Assembly: GCA_019119775.1 (NCBI GenBank)
Contig: DWWL01000068.1
Span: forward strand, 1-47,988
DNA length: 47,988 nt
Direction of reading: 5' to 3'
DNA from: Candidatus Lachnoclostridium pullistercoris
GTDB taxonomy: Bacteria > Bacillota > Clostridia > Lachnospirales > Lachnospiraceae
The translations under genes were made by a program, and so were the position numbers. Positions within the stretch are counted from its first letter, which is position 1. Each line of letters begins with the position of its first letter. The notes beneath the pieces were generated by a model. It ran no database searches and was not told where the DNA came from. It saw only the letters and a program-made list of their open reading frames with translations. Positions 1 through 7,138 of this stretch are shown here, piece after piece.

Positions 1-1
1 C

Positions 2-823
2 TCCGATGAGGTGAAGGCTGCCTGCAAAGAGTGGCTGGATACCTTCTCCGTAGGCGCTACCAACGGAACCGCTACAGACAAGCTGGTTGCAGCTCTTGAG
101 GGTGTTGACTGCCCGATCTGCAAAGAGATCCTGGAGAACAAGGATTTCCTGGCTAAGAAGTCTCAGTGGGTATTCGGCGGCGACGGATGGGCTTACGATA
201 TCGGCTTCGGCGGCGTTGACCACGTACTTGCCAGCGGCAAGGATATCAACGTAATGGTATTCGATACCGAGGTTTACTCCAACACCGGCGGACAGTCCGC
301 AAAATCCACCCCGATCGGTGCAGTGGCACAGTTCGCTGCAGGCGGCAAGGAGATCAAGAAGAAAGATCTGGCCGGCATCGCCATGACCTACGGCTATGTA
401 TACGTAGCTATGATCGCTATGGGCGCTGACTACAACCAGACTGTAAAGGCAATTGCAGAGGCAGAGGCTTATCCGGGTCCGTCCCTGATCATCGCTTACG
501 CTCCGTGTATCAACCACGGTATCCGCGCAGGCATGGGCAAGGCTCAGACCGAGGAGAAGAAGGCTGTTGAGAGCGGCTACTGGCATCTGTTCCGCTACAA
601 TCCGGCTCTGAAGGCAGAGGGCAAGAACCCCTTCACTCTGGATTCCAAGGCTCCGGCTGGAGACTACAAGGAATTCTTAAAGGGCGAGGTTCGTTACACC
701 TCTCTGGCTCTGAAGAATCCGGCAAGAGCGGATATGCTGTTCGAGAAGGCAGCAGAGAACGCAAAGGAGAGATACAGATATCTGACCAGACTGACCTCCC
801 TTTACGCTCCCGAAGAAGAATAA
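2..823 (+). CDS. nifJ: Pyruvate:ferredoxin (flavodoxin) oxidoreductase, C-terminal part
   Basis: This is the 3' end of a gene that starts upstream of the window; the open frame runs in from base 2 and ends at TAA 821-823, giving about 273 residues. The enzyme decarboxylates pyruvate to acetyl-CoA and passes electrons to ferredoxin in the cytoplasm. The visible part is the thiamine-pyrophosphate domain: GDGWAYDIGFGG followed by NVMVFDTEVYSNTGGQ and SAKSTPIGA, which is characteristic of single-chain PFOR. The motif APCINHGI and the tail RYRYLTRL are also typical. The N-terminal domains and the iron-sulfur clusters lie outside the window. Codon choice is more strongly biased (GGC, CTG, AAG, GCT) than in the neighbours, as expected for a highly expressed fermentation enzyme. 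A strong terminator follows at once. Confidence 0.95.
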   Translation, partial: SDEVKAACKEWLDTFSVGATNGTATDKLVAALEGVDCPICKEILENKDFLAKKSQWVFGGDGWAYDIGFGGVDHVLASGKDINVMVFDTEVYSNTGGQSAKSTPIGAVAQFAAGGKEIKKKDLAGIAMTYGYVYVAMIAMGADYNQTVKAIAEAEAYPGPSLIIAYAPCINHGIRAGMGKAQTEEKKAVESGYWHLFRYNPALKAEGKNPFTLDSKAPAGDYKEFLKGEVRYTSLALKNPARADMLFEKAAENAKERYRYLTRLTSLYAPEEE

Positions 824-848
824 TTGCTGATCATGATATGACGGCTGA

Positions 849-886
849 GGGCCGCCGGGATTTTCCCGGCGGCCCTTTTTCTTTTT
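849..886 (+). terminator. Rho-independent terminator of nifJ
   Basis: A perfect 11-bp GC-rich stem (849-859 with 865-875) with a 5-base loop is followed by TTTTTCTTTTT at 876-886. It separates nifJ from the next operon. Confidence 0.93.
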
Positions 887-897
887 AAGCTTTCCTC

Positions 898-926
898 TTG
901 CAAAATCCGGGAATATAGTGTATAAC
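898..926 (+). promoter_or_regulatory. Sigma-A promoter of the GntR-ABC operon
   Basis: TTGCAA (898-903) and TATAAC (921-926) are 17 bases apart. The -10 box overlaps the left arm of a palindrome at 924-950, so the regulator encoded just downstream probably controls this promoter. Confidence 0.7.
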
Positions 927-950
927 TGTATTAATAGTGTTAGTACAGTT
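924..950 (+). promoter_or_regulatory. Candidate GntR (YtrA-type) operator
   Basis: AACTGTA (924-930) and TACAGTT (944-950) form a perfect 7-bp inverted repeat. Symmetry extends inward as TAA (932-934) and TTA (940-942). A long, widely spaced dyad that overlaps a -10 box and lies just upstream of a YtrA-like GntR gene is the usual picture of autorepression. That the GntR protein binds here is inferred from position. Confidence 0.6.
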
Positions 951-965
951 AGGAGGGATCAGCTG

Positions 966-1343
966 ATGATTGTCCTGGATTACAAGGATCGGCGCCCCAT
1001 CTATGAACAGGTGATGGAACGTCTCCAGGAGCTGATGCTCATAGGCGTTCTGGGGCAGGATGAGAAGCTGCCGTCGGTCAGGAGCCTGGCCACGGAACTG
1101 TCCATCAATCCCAACACCATCCAGCGGGCGTACATGGAGCTGGAGCGGCAGGGTTACATTTACTCCGTGAAGGGGAAGGGGAGCTTCGTGGCGGATTTGA
1201 GCCGGATGAAGCACATGAAATGGGCTGAGCTGGAGAGCGGGCTGGAGGAGATCGCCGGGAAGGCTGCGCGTCTGGGCGTCAGTGGGGAAGAATTTGTCCG
1301 ACTGGCCCGGGATGCTTACGGAAAGGCAGGGGAGAGCGTATGA
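966..1343 (+). CDS. GntR family transcriptional regulator, YtrA subfamily
   Basis: A 125-residue regulator with an N-terminal winged helix: RPIYEQVMERLQ, LPSVRSLATEL, then NPNTIQRAYMELERQGYI, and a short C-terminal helical tail. The small size and the absence of a FadR/HutC effector domain point to the YtrA subfamily, whose members usually repress an adjacent ABC transporter operon and respond to envelope stress. ATG 966 is chosen because AGGAGG at 951-956 sits 9 bases upstream; a GTG at 918 in the same frame lies inside the promoter. The stop overlaps the next start (ATGA, 1340-1343), so translation is coupled to the ABC ATPase. The inducer is unknown. Confidence 0.92.
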   Translation: MIVLDYKDRRPIYEQVMERLQELMLIGVLGQDEKLPSVRSLATELSINPNTIQRAYMELERQGYIYSVKGKGSFVADLSRMKHMKWAELESGLEEIAGKAARLGVSGEEFVRLARDAYGKAGESV

Positions 1344-2239
1344 TAGAGACAGTAAATCTGACGAAGCGGTTTGATGACATTGTGGCGGTGGATCATGTGA
1401 ACGCCGTGATCCGGGACGGGAGCGTGTTCGGCCTGGTGGGCACGAACGGGGCAGGAAAAAGTACTTTTCTGCGCCTTTTGAGCGGGGTTCTCAGACCGGA
1501 CGAGGGGACGGTGACCATTGACGGAACTCCGGTGTATGAGTCGGAGCAGGCGAAGAGGAGATTTTTCTATATTTCCGATGACCAGCATTTTCTGGGAAAC
1601 GGAACGCCGGCGGATATGATGGCCTTCTACCGGAAGATGTATTCCGGATTTGACACGGCCCGCTTCGGAAAACTGCTGGAGAGTTTCGGGCTGCCCTCCT
1701 CCCGCAGGATCAGCACCTTTTCTAAAGGCATGAAGAAGCAGCTGTCCGTGCTCTGCGGCATCTGCGCGGGAACAGATTATCTGTTCTGCGACGAGACATT
1801 TGACGGTCTGGATCCGGTGATGCGCCAGACGGTGAAAAGCCTGTTTGCCAACGATATGGAAGAGCGGAATATGACTCCCATCATCGCCTCCCACAATCTG
1901 CGGGAGCTGGAGGACATTTGCGACCATGTGGGGCTGCTCCACAGGGGAGGCATCCTTCTCTCCAGAGATCTGGATGAGATGAAGATGAACATCCACAAGG
2001 TCCAGTGCGTGCTGGATCAGGAGAAGGAGAGTGCCTGCCTAAGCGGGCTGGAGATCATCCGTCAGGAAAGGCGGGGACGGCTGCTGACCCTGACGGTCAG
2101 GGGCGAGCGGGAGAAGGTGGAAGCGGTGATGAAGGCCGCGGATCCGGTCTTTTATGAATTGATCCCCCTGTCCCTGGAGGAAATCTTTATCAGTGAAACG
2201 GAGGTGGCCGGTTATGACATCAAAAAACTGGTTTTTTAG
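1340..2239 (+). CDS. ABC transporter ATP-binding protein
   Basis: A 299-residue cytoplasmic ATPase. Walker A is GTNGAGKST, the signature is the degenerate FSKGMKKQ instead of LSGGQ, and Walker B is YLFCDETFDGLDP, followed by the switch-histidine region ASHNLREL. This variant signature is common in YtrB/BcrA-like exporters of the GntR-linked type. The C-terminal 90 residues form an accessory region. The last codons overlap the permease gene by 26 bases, so the two proteins are probably made in a fixed ratio and assemble together. The substrate cannot be read from the sequence; removal of envelope-active peptides or lipid-linked compounds is the usual role of such systems. Confidence 0.93.
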   Translation: MIETVNLTKRFDDIVAVDHVNAVIRDGSVFGLVGTNGAGKSTFLRLLSGVLRPDEGTVTIDGTPVYESEQAKRRFFYISDDQHFLGNGTPADMMAFYRKMYSGFDTARFGKLLESFGLPSSRRISTFSKGMKKQLSVLCGICAGTDYLFCDETFDGLDPVMRQTVKSLFANDMEERNMTPIIASHNLRELEDICDHVGLLHRGGILLSRDLDEMKMNIHKVQCVLDQEKESACLSGLEIIRQERRGRLLTLTVRGEREKVEAVMKAADPVFYELIPLSLEEIFISETEVAGYDIKKLVF

Positions 2240-4388
2240 CGGACTGACAGAGGAACTGAAGCGCCGGCTGTGGGCTGCCGCGCTCTCTGCCATGATCTTT
2301 TTCTTCTCCTTCCCGGTGGTGATGGTGTACCTGACCACAGTGGAATTTACGGACGGGAGCAGGATCCAGCAGTTTTCCAGGGAGGCCCTGCAGCTGCTTT
2401 CCTGCCGCAATGCCTGGACGATCTTTCTCATGGCGGTTCTGGCGGCGCTTCTGGGAGTTTCCGGCTTTTCCTATTTAAATTCCCGGCAGAAGGTGGATTT
2501 CTACCACAGCCTTCCCATCCGGCGGGAAAAGCTGTTTGCCGTGCAGTACACGGCGGGAGTGCTGATCGCGGCCGTGCCCTATCTGGTGTTCGCGCTGGTG
2601 AGCGGGGCTGTGGCTGCGGCCGCAAATGCCCCGGCGGGAGAAATCTTCCGCACGGTTCTGGAGAGCTGGGCCTTTTCCATGCTCTCGTTTCTGATCCTCT
2701 ACACCACGGCGGTGATCGCTGTGATGATGACGGGAAATACGGTGGTGGCCCTTCTGGGGCTGATTGTATTCTGCGCGTACGTCCCGGCGTTTCTGGGACT
2801 GTGGGAGAGTCTGGCGGAGAGCTGCCTGGATACCTTCTGCGATTATGAGCTGCTGGCTGGCTGGGTGCCGAAAACGTCGCCCTTTGCTTTTTATATATCG
2901 GGAATGACGGGGGAGCTTGCGGCAGGAAAGATCTTTTCCCGCCTGGCAGTGTGGGGCATCCTCCTTCTGACCGCCCTGTTCCTTCACAAAAAACGTCCGT
3001 CTGAAGCGGCGGGGAGAGCGATGGCGTTTCCGGTCAGCCGGCCGGTCATAAGGATTCTTCTGGTGGTGGAGTGCTCTGTGGCGGGGCTGCTGTTCTTCTG
3101 GGTCCTGGGAAAAGGACTGGGATGGGCGGTGTTCGGCCTGCTGGCCGGCGGAGTGATTTCCCACTGCGTGATTGAGATCATTTATCATTTTGATTTTAAG
3201 AAACTGTTTTCCCACAAACTGCAGATGGTGTTTTCCCTGGCTCTGGCCTTCGGGTTTTTCTCCCTGTTTTACTGGGATCTGACCGGGTATGACCGCTGGA
3301 TCCCTGACGAGGGGAAACTGCAGTCGGCGTCAGTGTATCCCACAGGCGTGGACGGCTGGGTGGACTACGGCGATTTGGAACTGACAGGCACAAACATCAG
3401 CTGGATCTGGACGGGAAACCAGGAGTATATTTCTGAGAACATGAAGCTGGAGGATAAAGCACTGGCGGCAGAGCTGGCGCGGGCGTGGAATAATCTGCCC
3501 CAGGAAGATACGGACGGCCGGCAGGAGAATGTGTACGTGGAATTTGTCATGGGCGGGAAAATGGTGAAGAGACGGTATAAGTTCCCGGAGGATGCGCTTC
3601 TCCAGGCGCTGGAAAAAATCTACGCCGATCCGGGCTATAAGGAGGGGAGATATCCTCTGCTGAAGATGGAGCCGGATCAGGTGAAGGAGGTCCAGCTCTC
3701 TGTCCGCGGCAGGGAAACCTGGCTGGTCCGCCGGGAGGCGGTGCCGGAGGAGAAACTGGGCGGCCTGCTCAAAGCATATCAGCAGGATCTGAGGGAGATG
3801 ACCCTTGAGGATACCCAGGCGGCTCCTGCGGCGCAGATCCGTTTCTTAGACCAGCTCCGGCTGGAGGCGGTGGAAGAAGGGGCTGCCTCCTACGCCCACG
3901 GGGATGTGGAGTACTATCCTGTGTATCCTTCCTTCAGCCACACGCTGGAGGCGCTGCAGGAGCTCGGCCTTTCACCAAAACAGCAGGAGGATCCGGAGCA
4001 GATCCGCCAGATCCACGCGGAAGTTCAGATTCCGGAAGATTCCCCGGCTATTGCGGGCGGGAAGGAAGACAGCCTGGAAATGGAGTCCTGGTCCTACAGC
4101 TACCGCCAGTACGAGGAGACGGACCGGGAAATGATCCGCAGAATCTCAGAGGAGATGATCTACGCTCCCTATCAGCGGTACCAGAATCTTTCCCAGGCAG
4201 AGAATGGAATTTACCTGGATGTGGATTTTTATGCAGAAAGTGCTGAGGAGGCAGAAGTCCTGGGAGATGGAGATTACATCAGGACCGATCAGGATGAGAT
4301 CTATTATACGGTGCGCTATTACCTGCCGGCGGGAGAACTGGCGGAGGAATTGACAGACCGCGCCATAGAATTGTCAGAATCTGAATAG
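2214..4388 (+). CDS. ABC-2 type permease with large C-terminal extracytoplasmic domain
   Basis: A 724-residue membrane protein. ATG 2214 is preferred because GGAGG at 2200-2204 lies 9 bases upstream; an ATG at 2193 in frame has no such site. Hydrophobic segments lie roughly at residues 19-42, 64-84, 103-130, 150-200 (two), 240-258, 275-320 (two) and 338-360. They include the ABC-2 style sequence NSRQKVDFYHSLPIRRE. From about residue 365 to the end the protein is hydrophilic, acidic and rich in Tyr and Glu. This layout is known from Clostridia (DUF6449-type permeases) next to YtrA regulators. The tail might sense or bind something outside the membrane, but no binding fold is recognisable by eye. 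It is the last gene of the operon and a terminator follows. Confidence 0.88.
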   Translation: MTSKNWFFSGLTEELKRRLWAAALSAMIFFFSFPVVMVYLTTVEFTDGSRIQQFSREALQLLSCRNAWTIFLMAVLAALLGVSGFSYLNSRQKVDFYHSLPIRREKLFAVQYTAGVLIAAVPYLVFALVSGAVAAAANAPAGEIFRTVLESWAFSMLSFLILYTTAVIAVMMTGNTVVALLGLIVFCAYVPAFLGLWESLAESCLDTFCDYELLAGWVPKTSPFAFYISGMTGELAAGKIFSRLAVWGILLLTALFLHKKRPSEAAGRAMAFPVSRPVIRILLVVECSVAGLLFFWVLGKGLGWAVFGLLAGGVISHCVIEIIYHFDFKKLFSHKLQMVFSLALAFGFFSLFYWDLTGYDRWIPDEGKLQSASVYPTGVDGWVDYGDLELTGTNISWIWTGNQEYISENMKLEDKALAAELARAWNNLPQEDTDGRQENVYVEFVMGGKMVKRRYKFPEDALLQALEKIYADPGYKEGRYPLLKMEPDQVKEVQLSVRGRETWLVRREAVPEEKLGGLLKAYQQDLREMTLEDTQAAPAAQIRFLDQLRLEAVEEGAASYAHGDVEYYPVYPSFSHTLEALQELGLSPKQQEDPEQIRQIHAEVQIPEDSPAIAGGKEDSLEMESWSYSYRQYEETDREMIRRISEEMIYAPYQRYQNLSQAENGIYLDVDFYAESAEEAEVLGDGDYIRTDQDEIYYTVRYYLPAGELAEELTDRAIELSESE

Positions 4389-4393
4389 GGGAG

Positions 4394-4436
4394 TCCGGGG
4401 GAATATCTGTGAAAGCAGGATTCCCCCGGATTTTTT
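4394..4436 (+). terminator. Rho-independent terminator of the GntR-ABC operon
   Basis: TCCGGGGGAAT (4394-4404) pairs perfectly with 4420-4430 around a 15-base loop and is followed by six T residues (4431-4436). Confidence 0.9.
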
Positions 4437-4509
4437 GAGATAATAGTAAAAAAATACGGGAGTATTTGTTAAAAATTTGTTAAATCACAAAAAATGACTA
4501 TTTATTCTA

Positions 4510-4537
4510 TTGACGGAATGTGAAAATGTGATATAGT
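4510..4537 (+). promoter_or_regulatory. Sigma-A promoter of the HPr-like gene
   Basis: TTGACG (4510-4515) and TATAGT (4532-4537) are separated by 16 bases, inside an AT-rich stretch (4440-4560) that stands out from the GC-rich surroundings. The transcript would have a leader of about 50 bases. Confidence 0.72.
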
Positions 4538-4593
4538 AAAGTTATAAGAGAATATCAATTTGCTGCGAAGCCATACAGGAGGAGGGATTGCGT

Positions 4594-4860
4594 ATGGTGG
4601 AGAGAAAGTATCATGTCTACAGAGGAGAGGCAACTCAGCCCCTGCCCATATCGGTGCTGATCCAGACGGCAAACGGATTTCGCTGCAACATTTACATGGA
4701 AGTAGGTTCCAAGCAGTACAATGTGAAGAATTATGACGAGTGCCAGAGCGGCGTACAGTCTTTGAACAGAAACTGCGTACTGTGCTTTGACGGATCAGAT
4801 GAACAGGAGGCAGAGGGACGGTTCCGGACATTATTTGGAGGACAATCAAAAGCGGTATGA
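4594..4860 (+). CDS. HPr-fold protein without the phosphorylatable histidine
   Basis: An 88-residue protein. ATG 4594 is chosen because GGAGG at 4581-4585 lies 8 bases upstream; the TTG at 4588 is too close to it. The pattern SVLIQTANGFRCNIYMEVGSK followed later by CFDGSDEQEAEGRFRTLF matches HPr phosphocarrier proteins (VQ-A--F-S-I-LE-G-K and A-G-DEQEA---L). However, the active-site segment that reads G-L-H-A-R-P in HPr is GEATQPLP here, so no His15 equivalent is present, and the Ser46 position reads KNYDE. It therefore cannot act as a normal phosphotransferase carrier. A regulatory or binding role is possible. It stands alone between a strong promoter and a strong terminator. The fold assignment is by eye. 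Confidence 0.7.
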   Translation: MVERKYHVYRGEATQPLPISVLIQTANGFRCNIYMEVGSKQYNVKNYDECQSGVQSLNRNCVLCFDGSDEQEAEGRFRTLFGGQSKAV

Positions 4861-4879
4861 AGAGTGATGGACAACTGAA

Positions 4880-4945
4880 CAGACAGACGAAAAAATAGCA
4901 GTTCCGAACGGGGAATACGGGAACTGCTATTTTTTCGTCTGTCTG
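4880..4945. terminator. Bidirectional terminator with a 26-bp perfect stem
   Basis: Bases 4880-4905 are perfectly complementary to 4920-4945, with a 14-base loop. The core stem TAGCAGTTCC/GGAACTGCTA is flanked by A6 (4890-4895) and T6 (4930-4935), so each strand reads a hairpin followed by six U. It lies between the convergent HPr-like gene (plus) and the DUF368 gene (minus). Confidence 0.93.
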
Positions 4946-4973
4946 CCGGAGAGGCCGGCAGAGAGGGGAGAGA

Positions 4974-5855
4974 TCAGTGCTCTCCCATAAAGTAAGTGAC
5001 GACTCCGCCTGCCAGCGCCAGCAGCACGCCTGCGATCAGGGTTCCGGCGCTTAAGGAGGAGAGCTGGCCGAACAGACCGGTGTTGTAGAAGATGGCGAAG
5101 GGGGACGCCAAGATCAGCCCGAAGATTGCGCAGTAGGTCTGGACGCCGTACTGTTCAAACAGGTAGGTGATCAGCTTGGCGATGAGGAAGATCCCCAGAA
5201 GAACGCCGATTCCGAAAGGCACCAGGACCAGGCACAGGTGAAGCATGACGCCGATATCAAAGACCTTCAGCGCGTCAAAAAATCCCTTCAGGCTGTTGAT
5301 GATCCCGTAGTAATAGCCCAGGATCATGAGCACGAGAGAGCCGGAAACGCCCGGCACCACCATGGTGGCCGCGGCGATCACTCCCACGAGAAAGAGAAGG
5401 ATCATAGTGCCCGGGGTGGGATTGATGGTGGACATGGTGTCTCCTCCGGCGTTTAAAAGGGGCATTCCCACAGCCACCAGAAAGAGGATGGCAAACGCCA
5501 GAACGCCGGAGACGCCGATGCCTCCCTGCTCTCTTTTTTTCTCTTTTAAGGAGCGGTAGAGCACGGGGATGCCGCCGAAGATCAGGCCCACAAAGGTCAT
5601 GCAGGTCACATAAGTATGGTAGCTGAGCAGATATTCGATAGCGTAGGTGAAGCCGACGATCCCCAGGGCACAGCCCAAAAGGATGGGAAACAGGGTGAGC
5701 AGGCTCTTTTTCACGTCCTTAAAGAGGTTGGAGACGGAGCCGATGATCTTGTCGTACAGACCGAGGGAGAGGGCCATGGTGCCCCCGGACACTCCAGGGA
5801 TCACGTTGGCGATGCCGATGATCATGCCTTTTACAATGTCGAGAATAAATGTCAT
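4974..5855 (-). CDS. popT: DUF368 undecaprenyl-phosphate translocase (PopT type)
   Basis: A 293-residue polytopic membrane protein. DUF368 proteins have been shown to bring undecaprenyl phosphate, the lipid carrier for peptidoglycan and other polymers, back across the membrane to the cytoplasmic face. The duplicated family motif is clear: NVIPGVSGGTMALSLG near residue 18 and MVVPGVSGSLVLMILG near residue 165, each at the start of a re-entrant helix. About eight to ten hydrophobic segments cover the rest, and the length is usual for the family. AGAGG lies 8 bases before the start codon. The gene follows a DUF362 protein gene by 13 bases on the same strand and ends at a bidirectional terminator. 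Assignment to the family is secure; function is taken from characterised relatives. Confidence 0.9.
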   Translation of the reverse strand: MTFILDIVKGMIIGIANVIPGVSGGTMALSLGLYDKIIGSVSNLFKDVKKSLLTLFPILLGCALGIVGFTYAIEYLLSYHTYVTCMTFVGLIFGGIPVLYRSLKEKKREQGGIGVSGVLAFAILFLVAVGMPLLNAGGDTMSTINPTPGTMILLFLVGVIAAATMVVPGVSGSLVLMILGYYYGIINSLKGFFDALKVFDIGVMLHLCLVLVPFGIGVLLGIFLIAKLITYLFEQYGVQTYCAIFGLILASPFAIFYNTGLFGQLSSLSAGTLIAGVLLALAGGVVTYFMGEH

Positions 5856-5868
5856 AGTCTTGTCCTCT

Positions 5869-6978
5869 TTAGATCGTAATCAGTTCGTAGTCCATGGTGC
5901 CGATTCCCAGCTTCTCTGCGTGCTCCAGACAGCTCTTCCAGTTGGTGGTGGGGTGAACGTCGGTGAAATGGTCGTGGTGGCAGTGGTTTACCTCGTCCAA
6001 CAGGCTGCCCTTTAAGGGAGTCTGGGCGTTGACCGCGTCGGCGCAGGCCATGTCCAGGGCTACCGGGTCAAAGGAGGCGAACATTCCCACATCCGGCACG
6101 ATAGGCACGTCGTTTTCCGCGTGGCAGTCGCAGTAAGGGGAGACATCCACCACCAGGCTCACATGGAAATGAGGTCTGCCGTGAAGAACTGCCCAGCTGT
6201 ACTCTGCCATTTTTCTGTTTAAAATGTCGTTGGACTCGTCGCTGGGGGAGGAGACGGCGTCCATGGGGCAGGCACCGATGCAGCGGCCGCAGCCCACGCA
6301 TTTCTGATGGTCAATGGATGCCTTCCGGTTTTCAATGGTGATGGCGCTGTGGGCGCAGTTTTTCTGGCAGAAGCCGCAGCCCACGCACTTCTCCTGGGCC
6401 ACGTAGGGCTTTCCTGCGCTGTGCATCTCCATCTTTCCGGCTCTGGAGCCGCAGCCCATGCCGATATTCTTTAAAGCTCCGCCGAAGCCGGTGGCCTCAT
6501 GGCCCTTAAAGTGGTTTAAGGAGATGAAGATATCGGCGTCCATGATGGCGTGGCCGATCTTGGCTTCTTTTACGTACTCGCCGTTTTCCACGGGAACCAG
6601 GACCTCATCGGTGCCCTTTAAGCCGTCGCCGATGATCACATGGCAGCCGGTGGAGAAGGGGGAGTAGCCGTTTGTGTAGGCGGCGTCCAGATGGTCCAGG
6701 GCGTTTTTGCGGCCGCCCACATAAAGGGTGTTGCAGTCGGTGAGGAAGACTTTTCCGCCCTGGGCTTTGATCAGGTCCACCAGAACTCTGGAATAGTTCG
6801 GGCGGAGAAATGCCAGATTTCCCGGCTCTCCAAAGTGGATCTTGATGGCGGTGTAGCGGTCTTTAAACTGGATGTTTTCCAGCATTCCGGCCGTTTTCAC
6901 CAGCCGCGCCAGCTTCTGGAGCTGGTTTTCCTGCAGTGTCGTTCTGAAATTGGTAAAATATACCTTTGATTTTGCCAT
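5869..6978 (-). CDS. DUF362 protein with two 4Fe-4S clusters
   Basis: A 369-residue cytoplasmic iron-sulfur protein. The first 180 residues are the DUF362 domain, with IHFGEPGN, LTDCNTLY and SLNHFKGHEATGFGGALKN. Two ferredoxin motifs follow: C198-x2-C201-x2-C204-x3-C208 and C227-x2-C230-x2-C233-x3-C237, binding two [4Fe-4S] clusters. A third region returns to DUF362 sequence (DVGMFASFDPVALD). The start at 6978 (MAKSKVYF) has AGGAGG 8 bases upstream; an in-frame extension up to 7260 crosses the divergent promoter and is not protein-like. The reaction of this widespread anaerobe family is not established; electron transfer is likely. It is co-transcribed with the DUF368 gene. Confidence 0.9.
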   Translation of the reverse strand: MAKSKVYFTNFRTTLQENQLQKLARLVKTAGMLENIQFKDRYTAIKIHFGEPGNLAFLRPNYSRVLVDLIKAQGGKVFLTDCNTLYVGGRKNALDHLDAAYTNGYSPFSTGCHVIIGDGLKGTDEVLVPVENGEYVKEAKIGHAIMDADIFISLNHFKGHEATGFGGALKNIGMGCGSRAGKMEMHSAGKPYVAQEKCVGCGFCQKNCAHSAITIENRKASIDHQKCVGCGRCIGACPMDAVSSPSDESNDILNRKMAEYSWAVLHGRPHFHVSLVVDVSPYCDCHAENDVPIVPDVGMFASFDPVALDMACADAVNAQTPLKGSLLDEVNHCHHDHFTDVHPTTNWKSCLEHAEKLGIGTMDYELITI

Positions 6979-7079
6979 AAATTCCCTCCTGAAAATGAAT
7001 GCCGGCTTTCTGCCGGAAATTACCTTATCTACTATAACCGATTCTGCCGATTCCTTCAACGGGAACTTGCAGGAACTGG

Positions 7080-7108
7080 TTGCCCGGACCGGAAAAAACG
7101 TGTATAAT
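7080..7108 (+). promoter_or_regulatory. Promoter of the cardiolipin synthase gene
   Basis: TTGCCC (7080-7085) and a consensus TATAAT (7103-7108) are 17 bases apart, 31 bases before the start codon. Confidence 0.75.
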
Positions 7109-7138
7109 TGGGGTTTATCACGGATAGGAGGGTGAATG

